The position numbers and the translations under genes are program-made. DNA of 64,000 bases. It comes from Hibiscus mutabilis. Taxonomy: Eukaryota > Streptophyta > Magnoliopsida > Malvales > Malvaceae. How positions within the stretch are numbered: position 1 is the first letter of the stretch; the number at the start of each line of letters is the position of its first letter. This document shows, in pieces, positions 49,310 through 58,949 of the stretch. The notes below the pieces were generated by a model, which worked only from the letters and a program-made list of their open reading frames with translations, ran no database searches and was not told where the DNA came from. Where the stretch lies: assembly GCA_019671005.1 (NCBI GenBank), contig CM033714.1, forward strand, positions 80,653,909 to 80,717,908. The letters are read 5' to 3'.

Positions 49310-50618
49310 TCATGCATCTCCTAAGGTGACCACTTCTTTGTTACGTTCCATATGGGCACCGTTGTAGTGCTTTAATCTTTGTCCGTTAACTTTGAATTCA
49401 TGTTCGTCAATGATGGACTTGATTATCACGGCACCATGGGAGAATGGTTTGACAACTTCGAATGGTCCCGACCATCTTGATTTCAGTTTTCCAGGGAAAA
49501 GTTTTAGCCGAGAATTGAATAAGAGAACTAGTTGCCCTGGCAAGAATTGTCGCGGCAATAGTTTCTCATCATGCCATTGCTTTGTTTTCTCCTTGTAGAT
49601 TCGTGCATTGTTATAGGTGAGTGCAAGGAATTCTTCTATCTTGTTGAGGTCTAACAAACGCTTTTGTCCGGCACTTTCCTAATCCATATTCACGGTCTTG
49701 ATTGCCCAATATGCCTTGTGTTCGATTTCCACTGGTAGATGGCATGTTTTGCCATAGACAAGTCGGAAGGGAGACATACCTAAGGGTGTTTTGAATGCAG
49801 TGCGATATGCCCAAAGTGCGTCATCTAGTCTTACTGACCAATCCTTCCTAGAGGGATTTACAACTTTCTCGAGTATACCCTTCATTTCCCGGTTGGAAAT
49901 TTTTGCTTGCCCATTGGTTTGTGGGTGATATGCCGTGGCAATCTTGTGAGATACACCAAAGTGTTGTAACATCTTGGCGATGAGTTTGTTGTCGAAGTGC
50001 TTGCCTTCATCACTGATAATTGCTCTCGGCATCCCAAACCGTGTAAATATATTTTTCTGCAAGAATCTTTGCACGGTCTTGGAATCGTTGGTGGGAACTG
50101 CAGCTGCCTCAACCCATTTAGACACGTAGTCAACAGCAAGTAGAATGTAGAGGTTGCCGAATGAAGATGAGAAAGGTCCCATAAAATCAATTCCCCATAC
50201 ATCGAACAATTCTACCTCGATGATGTTTTGGAGCGGCATCTCATGTCGTCTAGAGATATTGCCCGTCATCTGGCAACGATCACATTGCTTGTAAAATTCT
50301 TGGGCATCTTAGTACAGTGTTGGCCAATACAAACCGGATTGCAAAACTTTGGCCGCGGTACGTGTTCCTTGAAAATGTCCTCCATAGGGTGAAGAATGGC
50401 ATTGCTGGAGTACATTCTGCTGCTCTTCTTCAGGGACACATCGGCGTATAACTTGATCTGCATATTGTTTAAACAAAAGAGGCTCATCTCAAAAGTAATG
50501 CTTAGCATCATGGCGGAACCGCTTCTTCCCTTGGTGAGTAAGGCCATAAGGTAAAATACCATAAACAAGGAAATTAACTAAATCCGCGTACCAGGTTATT
50601 GCCGAGACATGTGCTTAC
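49310..50618 (-). pseudogene. Athila integrase, catalytic Glu replaced
   Basis: Zinc-finger part (about 50266-50568) shows VPEEEQQNVLQQCHSSPYGG and CDRCQMTGNISRRHEMP, with a stop near 50310. The core frame (49679-50269) has GIDFMGPF (Asp28) and ISDEGKHF (Asp87). The third catalytic position, 36 residues on, is Lys123 in NGQAKISNRE where glutamate is expected. A stop at 49679 separates the C-terminal part (49310-49657) with LLFNSRLKLFPGKLKSRWSG. The enzyme is therefore inactive on two counts. Confidence 0.92.
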
Positions 50619-51045
50619 ATGGCAACTACTTCCATGGTTGCCAAGGCGTGCGCGTCTAGAGTTGTCGCGGCATGCGCGTCAAGGGTTGCCAAGGCGTGCG
50701 CATCAGTGGTTGCCGTGGTGTGCGTATCTAGAGCTGTCGAGGCGTGCGCGTCAAGAGTTGCTGAGGCGTCGAGGGTTGCCGAGACATGCGCATCCATGGT
50801 TGCCGAGGCATGCGCGTCCATGGTTGTTGAGGCGTGCGTATCAGTGGTTGTCGTGGTGTGCACGTCGAGAGTTGCTGAATCGTCGAGGGTTGCCGAGGCA
50901 AGTGCATCCATGGCTGCCGAGGCAAGTGCATCCACGGTTGTCGAGGCGTCAGAGGTTGCCGAGGCGTGCGCATCCATGGTTGCCGAGGTGTCAGGGGTTG
51001 CCGAGGCGTGCGCATCCATGGTTGCCGAGGCAACTAACAGTTGCT
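50619..51045 (-). repeat. Ala/Thr/Asp/His repeat domain between RNase H and integrase
   Basis: About 140 in-frame codons on the minus strand between CDAFPDEQLL (end of RNase H side) and WYADLVNFL (start of integrase side). The usual unit is 8 residues, SATMDAHA (24 bases), mixed with 5-6 residue variants such as SATLDD and SATSDA. The DNA unit on the plus strand is GTTGCCGAGG plus 14 bases, so each contains a TTGCC..GGCA half or full palindrome. The repeat is a multiple of three without stops, so all plus-strand frames are open too; those are shadows. In related elements this position is a short linker. Confidence 0.88.
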
Positions 51046-51651
51046 CATCCGGGAATGCATCACATATCTCTAAATCTGCGTCCTCCTCCCTATTGCGTTC
51101 TAAGTGTGATAAGTGATCAGCCACTTGATTTTTTGTTCCTTTCCTGTCCTTAATTTCAATGTTAAACTCTTGTAAAAGTAATATCCAACGAATCAAACGA
51201 GGCTTGCATCCTTTTTAGCAAATAGATACTTAATTGCCGAATGGTCCGTATGAACAATCACATTTGTACCAATCAAATAGGATCGGAACTTGTCAAATGT
51301 GAAAACTACGGCTAGTAACTCTTTCCCCGTTGTTGTGTAATTCACTTAAGCGCTATTAAGAGTTTTACTAGCGTAGTATATCACATGAAAGGTCTTACCT
51401 GTGCGTTGGCCTAGGACTGCTCCTACCGCGAAATCACTTGCATCACACATGAGTTTAAAAGGTAGCGTCCAATCTGGTGGAAAGACAATGGGTGCCGAGG
51501 CAAGCTTTTCCTTTAGGGTTTCGAATGCTTGGGTGCAAGAATCATCAAAATTGAAGACTTTATCATGTTCAAGCAAATTGCACAAGGGGTTAGTAATTTT
51601 AAAAAAATTATGAATGAACCTCCTATAAAAACCTGCATGTCCAAGAAAGCT
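51046..51651 (-). pseudogene. Athila RNase H, broken
   Basis: Frame 51346-51585 has FETLKEKLASAPIVFPPDW, MCDASDFAVGAVLGQR and YYASKTLNSA. An in-frame stop at 51344-51346 precedes VNYTTTGKELLAVVF, and another stop lies near 51218. The end, EFNIEIKDRKGTKNQVADHL, continues openly into the repeat domain. Confidence 0.88.
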
Positions 51652-52620
51652 TCAGATTCCTTTAACAGAACTTGGTGGGGGTAATCTCTCGATCACGTCC
51701 ACCTTGGCTTTGTCTACTTCAATTCCCTTGGATGAAATCTTGTGGCTGAGCACTATTCCTTCATCTACCATAAAATGGCACTTCTCCCAATTAAGGACTA
51801 AATCGGTTTCTTCACATCTTGCCAACACCTTCTCTAAATTGCCGAGGCAATTGTCAAAGTCATTACCAAAAATAGAAAAATCATCCATAAAGATCTCAAG
51901 GAAGTCTTCGACCATGTCTGAAAAGAGTGCCATCATGCATCTTTGGAAGGTTGTCGGGGCATTACACAATTCGAACGGCGTCCTTCGGAAAGCATAAGTA
52001 TCGTATGGGCATGTGAAGGTTGTCTTTTCTTGATCTTCTGGTGCTATGGCAATTTGATTGTAACCTGAATAACCATCAAGAAAACAATGAAATGGTTTAC
52101 CTGCAGGACGGTCAAGCATTTGATCGATAAAGGGTAATGGGAAGTGATCTTTCCTAGTGGCTTTGTTTAGCTTTCGATAATCCATACAAACCCTCCAACC
52201 GGTCACAGACCTGGTTGGAATGAGTTCATTGCTTTCACTACTTACCACCGTTATACCTCCCTTTTTCGGTACACATTGTACCGGACCTACCCATGTACTA
52301 TCAAAGATAGGGTATATAATGTCGGCGTCAAGCCATTTGATGATTTCTTTCATTACAACCCCTTTCATGGCATGATTCAGTCTCCTCTGGGCCTCAATCG
52401 AAGGTTTGTGATCATCTTCCAACAAAATCTTGTGCATCCACACTGCCGGACTAATTCCCTTCAAGTCGGCAATTGTCCACCCTATTATCTTCTTGTGTAG
52501 CATCAACATTTTGATCAGCTTCTTCTCCCACTCAGGCTGTAACTTAGAGGAAATAATTATAGGCAATGTATTATATGTTCCCAAGTAAGCATATTTTAGT
52601 TTCTCTGGAAACTGTTTCAA
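51652..52620 (-). CDS. Athila reverse transcriptase, open frame
   Basis: A 322-codon open stretch on the minus strand covering essentially the whole polymerase domain: VQCVPKKGGITVV, GWRVCMDYRKLNKATRKDHF, FHCFLDGYSGYNQI (motif A aspartate present) and IFMDDFSIFGNDF (both active-site aspartates present). It copies element RNA into DNA. Active-site residues are intact, but the frame is bounded by stops (at 51649 and 52621) that cut it off from RNase H and protease, and FRRTPFELCNAP differs from the usual MPFGLCNAP. A relic despite its length. Confidence 0.9.
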   Translation of the reverse strand: MKQFPEKLKYAYLGTYNTLPIIISSKLQPEWEKKLIKMLMLHKKIIGWTIADLKGISPAVWMHKILLEDDHKPSIEAQRRLNHAMKGVVMKEIIKWLDADIIYPIFDSTWVGPVQCVPKKGGITVVSSESNELIPTRSVTGWRVCMDYRKLNKATRKDHFPLPFIDQMLDRPAGKPFHCFLDGYSGYNQIAIAPEDQEKTTFTCPYDTYAFRRTPFELCNAPTTFQRCMMALFSDMVEDFLEIFMDDFSIFGNDFDNCLGNLEKVLARCEETDLVLNWEKCHFMVDEGIVLSHKISSKGIEVDKAKVDVIERLPPPSSVKGI

Positions 52621-53521
52621 CTCAAGAATCGGTGGTTGTTCAATAGATGGCTTTTCGAGCTTACCTTCCTTACCTGAGTAATCCAGTGGTTCAAAGTATG
52701 TACCTGGTCGATTGACTAACCAATTTGCCTCTTCTTATTGTTCCCTATCGATCGTTTCTTCATACTCCTCAGGTTCCTCTTGATCGGCAATGTAGTTGCC
52801 GAGGCAACTAAATTCCTCGTCGAAGTTAAACTCTGTCATGGCATGGAGAAGTTGGCATTCTTCCGGATCATCAGCATACCTTAGTGTTTGGAACACATTT
52901 AGTTTAACTTGCTGGTCATTCACCCTCATTGTGAGTTCTCCTTTTTCAACATCGATCAAGGTTCTCCCTATTGCTAGGAAGGGTCTCCCGAGAATGATAG
53001 GTGCATGTTCATCTGCTTCACAATCTAAAACAATAAAGTCAGGGGGAAAAATAAATTTATCAACTTTTACCAGTATGTCTTCGATTTTTCCCTCTGGATG
53101 CACATAGGATCTGTCGGTTAATTGTAGCATAACTGTTGTAGGTCTTGTCTTCCCGATTCCTAGTTTCTGGAAAACCGATTTAGGCATCAAGTTTATGCTT
53201 GCTCCAAGGTCACATAATGCTTTCCCGACATAGTGGTTTCCAATAGAGCAGGGTATTGTGAAACTTCTGGGATCCTTCAACTTGGGTGGCATGCGATTGT
53301 GTAACATGGCCATGCATCCCTCTGTTGCGGCAACTATTTCAAACTCTCTTAGCCTTGTTCTCTTGGACACAATGCCTTTCAGAAACTTGGCATAGTTCGG
53401 CATTTGTTCAATCGCCTCAACCAATGGCAAGTTGAAGTGGACTTGCTTTAGGATATCAAGAAACTTCTTGAATTGATTTTCTTGCTTTTGTCGCTTCAAC
53501 CTCTGTGGGAATGGTGGTGGA
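52621..53521 (-). pseudogene. Athila gag C-terminus and protease
   Basis: Open stretch 52735-53499 begins in the Gag C-terminal part (KRQKQENQFKKFLDILKQVH) and includes the protease with ALCDLGASINLMPKSVF and IILGRPFLAIGRT. DLGAS is normal for this group. A TAA at about 52735 separates it from reverse transcriptase. The sequence ends at about 53521 in the proline-rich PPPFP segment upstream of KRQK, marking the truncation of the element. Confidence 0.9.
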
Positions 53522-53867
53522 ACTCAAGTCAGAAAATAAGAAAAATTAAGAAACACTCTTGCTGTATACAAGGATTCTATGGTGCTTGACTATACTAAAG
53601 AGTTTTTTTTTCATCCGATCAAACAGTAAATTTCATCTTGTTCGATGCATCCAAGCAGTAATATCATAGGAAAATCTAAGCTTTTTTTATAGTGAGATCA
53701 CTTCCTTGGTCAAAGAATAATTCTTTTTATATTAAAAAATTTAACTTTATATTTCTAAAAGTTTCATTGATATTTTTAATAATTTTTAGTATTATAACAT
53801 TTCTTTATATTCTTAATATTTCAATTTAATTCAAATAATTTCTTAATTTTATTTTTTTCTTAAAGAT
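53522..53867. other. AT-rich spacer, nothing recognised
   Basis: Low-complexity AT-rich sequence starting immediately at the truncated Athila edge. No ORF, LTR end or repeat was recognised on either strand. Confidence 0.5.
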
Positions 53868-54195
53868 TAAATAAGCCCTCAGACTTACTAACAAAATCAA
53901 TTAAGCCCTCAAATTTTCTAACAAAATCAATTAAGCCCCTCTAGACACGTCATCATTCACATGTGGACTGCTACGTTAGCACCGTGAACCGCCATGTCAG
54001 TATCGTAAATTGCCACGTCGGCATCGTAAACTGCCACGTTAGCATCGTAACGGTCAACGACGGAAACCGTTAGTCAAAGGGTCGGATTGGTTAATTTTTT
54101 TGGGTTTGACGGTGACATTGGGTGCAAAAAAATATTAAGGACTTAATTGATTTTTTTTAAAGTTAGGGGCTTCTCGAGCCCTTAAGCCTTTAAAT
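53868..54195. mobile_element. MITE with imperfect terminal inverted repeats
   Basis: Left part AATAAGCCCTC and ACAAAATCAATTAAGCCC (53870-53938) is matched in inverse at 54137-54190 (GGACTTAATTGATTTT, GGGGCTT). The centre holds 21-bp tandem repeats. It contains no ORF, so it is non-autonomous. Exact ends and target duplication could not be fixed, so the superfamily is open. Confidence 0.65.
53979..54053. repeat. 21-bp tandem repeat inside MITE
   Basis: Units start at 53979, 54000, 54021 and 54042 (partial). Consensus GCATCGTAAACTGCCACGT plus two bases. GC-rich compared with the surroundings and rich in CACGT and CGTNA motifs. Confidence 0.8.
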
Positions 54196-55082
54196 TAAAA
54201 TAAAATTTTATTATACATGTAAGTATGTAACAAGTTAGATTAAATTCCATTTAAAGTACATTATCACACGTACATGTCATATTATCACCGTTAAATTTTT
54301 AACGGTCTAATCAACATGATAGTTAAAGAATGAGTAATTTGACAAAAATATATAGGTTGAGAGCCAAATTTATCCTAAAAAAGAATGAGGGCCAAAATGT
54401 CAATAATTATAACAAAGTTAAAAAGTTGAGGGTTAAATTATAACAAAGTTCAAAATTTAAAAAAGAAAATAAGAGAAAAAAGTTAAAATTTAAAAAAAAA
54501 TAATAGAAAAAAATAGTGGTGATGAAGATGGTGGCTAATTATAACAAAGTTTAAAAGTTGAGGGTTAAATTTTTGTTATGCCAATTTAAAAAAGATAATT
54601 TTAATATTATTTTTAAATTAGGATTAAATCTTGTGGTAGGTCCCAAAATTTTATGTAAGAGAATTTATTTAAAATTAAAAAAAAACAAATAAGAGAAAAA
54701 AATAGTAGTGTATATCAATGTATAGCATTAATAGTGTATATCAATATATAACATTCATTGTAGACTCATCCGGGTGCCATATACTTTCATCACCATAATT
54801 TTGCCTTGCTTTGTTCGTTGGCTCAGTCTTCTCGCATTCAAGTATCCTCAATCAATTACTTGTTGTAACCTTAATATGAAAACCATGAAAAAAATAACTA
54901 AAAATAAGTTGAAAAATTATAGGAAAAATGCTATAAATGAAAGCAAATACGCATAGAAAACAAAGTAAAACTAAGTGACAAGATGTCAAAAATCATGTGA
55001 AGTTTTTTTTTTATTGTTGTGATGTTTTAATCGTTAAAATGGTTAATATGTTTTATATTCAACAATTTGAATAACGAACCCC
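54196..55082. other. AT-rich intergenic DNA
   Basis: No gene seen. A direct repeat of about 30 bases built on GTTGAGGGTTAAATT occurs near 54424 and 54556, and poly(A)-rich runs are frequent. Confidence 0.5.
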
Positions 55083-55210
55083 ATAAGTGTTCCAGTAAAA
55101 AAGTGAATGATGTTTATCCTAGAAGACACGGATTCAAATCGATTTATCTAAAAGATGTATACGCATTGTTAAAAGATTAAGAATATGTATGAACATGTAC
55201 TACCTTGTAA
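55083..55210 (+). mobile_element. tRNA-derived SINE, copy 1
   Basis: Shares its whole length with 60441-60570: an A-box region (TGTTCCAGTAA), ATGATGTTTATCCTAGAAGA, B-box GATTCAAATC, then a tRNA-unrelated body ending TACTACCTTGTAA. The box spacing of about 40 bases matches an RNA polymerase III promoter. SINEs are moved by LINE enzymes in trans. Confidence 0.7.
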
Positions 55211-56725
55211 TCACCTTTAAGCCATCAAAAAATAATTTGAATAACATTAATTTACCTTAATTTCATGAAATGAAAAACAATTCATTTTCATTTTTTTCTC
55301 TTTTTTCATTGTTTAATTCGTGGCGACATTAGTCTTAATCTGGTTGCCGCCGCTGGTGATAAAATATTTTCTTTCGTTTTCTTATATTTGAGTTTATTTG
55401 GTTTGTTTTCTTTTTCTTCGCACATATGATGCGCTTTTCTCTGCTTTTGTGGCACGATTTTTCTGCTTTTGTGACACGGTTTCTCTGCTTTAATGACATG
55501 TCTCTGTCTTATGACATGTTCTATGGTTACTTTTGTAGGTTTTTGGTGTTCGTATGATGACCCTCAAGGCGCTTGTTTGATCCTTTTTGGGTTGTTTGCC
55601 GATGTAATTTGTAGCGGATCATCGTCTTTGAAATAGGCTTGAAAGGTGGTTGCCGATTTTGGAGATTTCATTTAATACGTGTTTTGACAGCTCCTCATGA
55701 TCCTTCCTATAATGAACTGTAGAATTTTTTAGTGTAAAGAGAAAGTATAAGATCTCATCGGTGCAGTGTTTATTTTTCTTTTTTAAAATTACAATTTCCT
55801 TTTTATTTTTGGTGTTGTTTTTTATGTTTTAAAATTTCTGATATATTTAGCTTGCAATTGCATCAGAGAATGAAATCAACAAATTGAACATAAAAACAAA
55901 AGCTCCGGTAAACTACATGAAATCCGATTATATTTAAAGTAGAGTCGGATCATAACCTTAACATCAATAGCAAAGTACCTTCTTTTAAGAGTTAAACTTT
56001 CAAAAAGGAAAAGAGAAATGAACATGTTACATACCGTATTAAGAGCAGCTAAAATGGAATTAAGTTGCGGCCACGAAGCCAACGCGCCATGGTAGGAGCA
56101 ACTGACGACAAACCTCAGATACTAAAAAAGTTATTTCCGCCAAATTATTTATGAGATTAACTAATCAATGCATCTATTTTATTTTTTTTTATCTCATCTT
56201 TTTATTAAGTGAATCTTTCATTTGATAAAATAATTTTTTTAATTTGATTTACAGTAAATATGAGTGAAAATTCACTTGGTAAAAAATAAAAAAATTAATG
56301 ACATAAATACATTGGATTAGTTGGTCCCATAAATAACATAGCAAAAAAGACTCATGATATTATTTATCAAATCATTCGGCGGTCGATATCCGACACCATC
56401 TAAAACGTGTATTCCACGTAAATGAAAAATAACAGTCCCGCCGCAAAAAAAAAATAGGCTATCCATTTCATGAACCATACCTTCCCATGAGAAATGCCAC
56501 CATTGGCATGATGACCGTCGATTTTCTCAGTTGCAGTGACTTTAATGCCATTGCCTTTTTCGTTAGCTTTGCCGAAACATTTGTAACCGGGGCTGAGAAG
56601 GGTTGAGTGGTGACGGTTGCATCTGCGACAGCCATAGCTGCAAATAGTGGTCGGAAACAGAAAGATGAAAGCAGAAAGTGACGGTGCTCCGTGATTGACT
56701 ACATGATAGAAAAATAAAGGAAAAT
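55211..56725. other. Intergenic DNA, no gene recognised
   Basis: Mixed AT-rich DNA. A less AT-rich stretch at 55320-55720 and another at 56460-56640 could be decayed gene fragments. On the minus strand at 56460-56700 a frame with FGKANEKGNGIKVTATEKID stays open for a while, but no family was recognised and no splice structure supports it. Confidence 0.4.
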
Positions 56726-56950
56726 ACTTTGATACACAAGTTTGTGTAACCTTTAGATTTTAGGGTTTTAGGTTATGATTTGGGTTTAGGGGTTTAATGT
56801 GTATAGTATAGAATTTAAGGTTTATGGTTAGAATTTAGAGTTTAGGGTTTAATATTTAGGTTTTAGTGTTCTAGTGTTTGAGATTTAGGTCTTAAATTTT
56901 ATAGAAGAGTTGTGTAATTTTTTTACATAACTTGTGCATCAAAATATAAC
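56726..56950. mobile_element. MITE-like element with telomere-like repeats
   Basis: Near-inverted ends TTTGATACACAAGTTTGTGT (56728) and ACATAACTTGTGCATCAAA (56923-56941). Between them are degenerate TTTAGGG-like repeats (TTTTAGGGTTTTAGG, GGGTTTAGGGGTTTAA, TTTAGAGTTTAGGGTTTAA). No ORF. Target duplication not clear. Confidence 0.55.
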
Positions 56951-57084
56951 TTAAAATATAATAGCGGAGTTTACGAGGATTGTTGACATCAAAGTCATAA
57001 ATTAGTTTATGTTTTATACTCCTTTTGTCCTACGAAAATTGTCTATTATTGACTATGTTAAGAAATGATGTGATCATTTCAACT

Positions 57085-58224
57085 AATTTATTCTTTCTTC
57101 TTCTTCCATTCGAAGTATGAAAAACTAGGTATCGAACATCTTCTTCATTGTCACTATAGTTTCCTGTAAATTTTCATTAATTACTTTTTTTTAATTCCTC
57201 CAAAAACAATATCGAGTTTAGTAACAACAAAAAAAGCAAAGTATAAAAAAACGAAAATCAACTAAAACCTACAAGAGCAAGAAGCGCAAAAAATTATATT
57301 CACGTGTTGTCATAACCGATTCCCCAATTCTTCGAGTTCAAACTCAAAAAGTTTATAATCATGAAAAGAATTTTAAGAGTAAAGCCAACTAACTTGAAGC
57401 CTAAAAGTGTCGACAATGTCAACGACCTTCACAGCTTGATCATCGACACCCTCATCTTCATCTGCACCTTCAGCAGAAGGATTGGCACCAATGTCAACAT
57501 TAACAGTTCCTTGCACAACTCGCTAACAATTACAAAAACAAAATCAAGGTTAAGTTCCATTTCACATTATAAAGAATATAAAACTCGCAACTTATCGAAT
57601 AAACCAAAATACCAACCTTTCCTTCAACTTCCCACATCCCATTCTCGATTTCCCTGTAGGGGAATGAGTCGGAAAGAAGTTTATCACCTGAAAAATTAAT
57701 TAACATTAAATAATTTCAAAAAATAACTATAAGCATGGTAATAAAAATAATATGCATATTTTAACTTTAAGAAACAACAAAATTACTAGAAATTTTAAAT
57801 CCAGAAAATAATCTTATTTATTTTGAATTCCATTAACTAAAACATCGACAGTTCATTCAACTCAACTAGATCCCACAAAGTTCAACACAATTCAATCTAC
57901 AAAACTCCACGGAATCTTTACAATACAAATTTATTAAACATTAATTTAATTTTAATTTTGAAGAAATCCAGTACCATTGGGGAATCGGCTACGACAACAC
58001 GGTAGATATCATTTTTTGCGCTTCTTGCACTTGTAGGTTTAATTGATTTTCACTTTTTCATACTTTATTTTTTTTTTGTTGTTATTAAAGTCGATATTGT
58101 TTCTAGAGGAATTAAAAAAAGTAATCATTGAAAATTTGCAAAAAACTGTAGTGATAATGAAGAAGATGTTCGATACCTAGTTTTTCATACTTCGAATGGA
58201 AGAAGAAGAAAGAAAGAATAAATT
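57085..58224. mobile_element. Long inverted-repeat element carrying TCTP exons
   Basis: Arms of about 245 bases at 57085-57328 and 57979-58224 are inverted copies with a modest number of differences, for example AACTAGGTATCGAACATCTT against its complement at about 58154-58173. The 650-base centre contains a minus-strand TCTP gene fragment. Shape and cargo fit a non-autonomous TIR transposon that captured host DNA. No 9-bp target duplication was found at the outer ends, so a simple inverted duplication remains possible. Confidence 0.7.
57394..57687 (-). pseudogene. TCTP: TCTP gene fragment (two exons and one intron)
   Basis: Translationally controlled tumour protein is a conserved eukaryotic growth-related protein (Mss4-like fold). 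Minus strand 57687-57618 encodes DKLLSDSFPYREIENGM then WEVEGK. Minus 57522-57394 encodes VVQGTVNVDIGANPSAEG then ADEDEGVDDQAVKVVDIVDT and FRLQ. These are consecutive TCTP segments. A TTTTTCAG acceptor precedes the first and GT donors follow both, so an intron (57523-57617) is kept and the copy came from DNA, not mRNA. The N-terminal exon (MLVYQ-type) and C-terminal half are absent. The exons are stop-free, although the tryptophan expected at the start of the second is changed. Confidence 0.9.
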
Positions 58225-58949
58225 TATATTTTTAATCCAAAAATTAAAAATGATGTTTAAATTGATAATATTTTAGACTAAATTGATAGAATGTATAAGT
58301 TTTAAGGACTAAAACTGTTATTTGACCAAACACCGTCGCTATTTCTGTTTATTTTTAATAGTCAAGGTACCAAAATAGAAACAATACGTAACATTAGATA
58401 CTATTTTGCTAAAATAATTAGCTTGGGTACCAAGATAGAAATGCAAAAATAGGTGAGGTACTAAATATGTAGTTTACCCTTATTAAAAAAATTTAAAAAT
58501 TTAATATATATATATATATATGAAAAATAATTTAATTGATTTTTTAAATAATTATTAATTGTATGTTGAGTCTTTGAAATTTTTAATTTTTATTGATTAA
58601 TTTAATAATGTTCGACAGTGTTTAACATTAGTGGTGTTCAGCAGTGTTCGTCGCACGTTGTAAAATTTTCCTAAGCTTTTGCATCATTTTCTTGCACCAA
58701 TCATTGGTAGGCCTACCAACTAAAGCAAATTGGCTTGTTATGCAGAAGAATGATATGTAATTGAATGGCTTCAAACATATTAAGACAGATCAAACAATCA
58801 AGAAAGAAAAGTATTAGTGATATTCTAACTTCCATTAATCGAATTAATCAAACTGAAATTTATTACAAATAAATTAACTTAATCAAATTAATTCCGGTTA
58901 ATCCGACTTCTTTTTGTTTAAATCGATCAAAATAAGCATTTAAACTATT
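58225..58949. other. AT-rich intergenic DNA with TA microsatellite
   Basis: Contains an (AT)n run at about 58504-58521 and transposon-like filler (for example GGTACCAAAATAGAAA and GGTACCAAGATAGAAA, 58367 and 58429). No coding region recognised. Confidence 0.5.

Larger units (their letters stand above)
46448..53521 (-). mobile_element. Athila retrotransposon, 5'-truncated
   Basis: Minus-strand order is gag C-terminus/protease (53521-52621), reverse transcriptase, RNase H, a repeat-rich insert, integrase, a long 3' UTR with hairpins, polypurine tract, and 3' LTR (47968-46448). The 5' LTR and most of gag are missing, as the sequence changes abruptly at about 53521. Motifs such as CVPKKGGITVV and FMDDFSIFG place it in the Athila group. 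Its LTR is the same family as those at 1-2970. Confidence 0.92.

Noticed and set aside
50599..51153. Two long plus-strand open frames (184 and 165 codons) across the repeat region
   Set aside because: The 24-base repeat has no stop in any frame, so both strands stay open. The minus-strand frame joins RNase H to integrase sequence and is the real one.
56458..56700. Possible exon on the minus strand (frame with FGKANEKGNGIKVTATEKID)
   Set aside because: Less AT-rich and open for a while, but with no recognised family, no splice sites and no continuation. Kept only as a note in the intergenic description.
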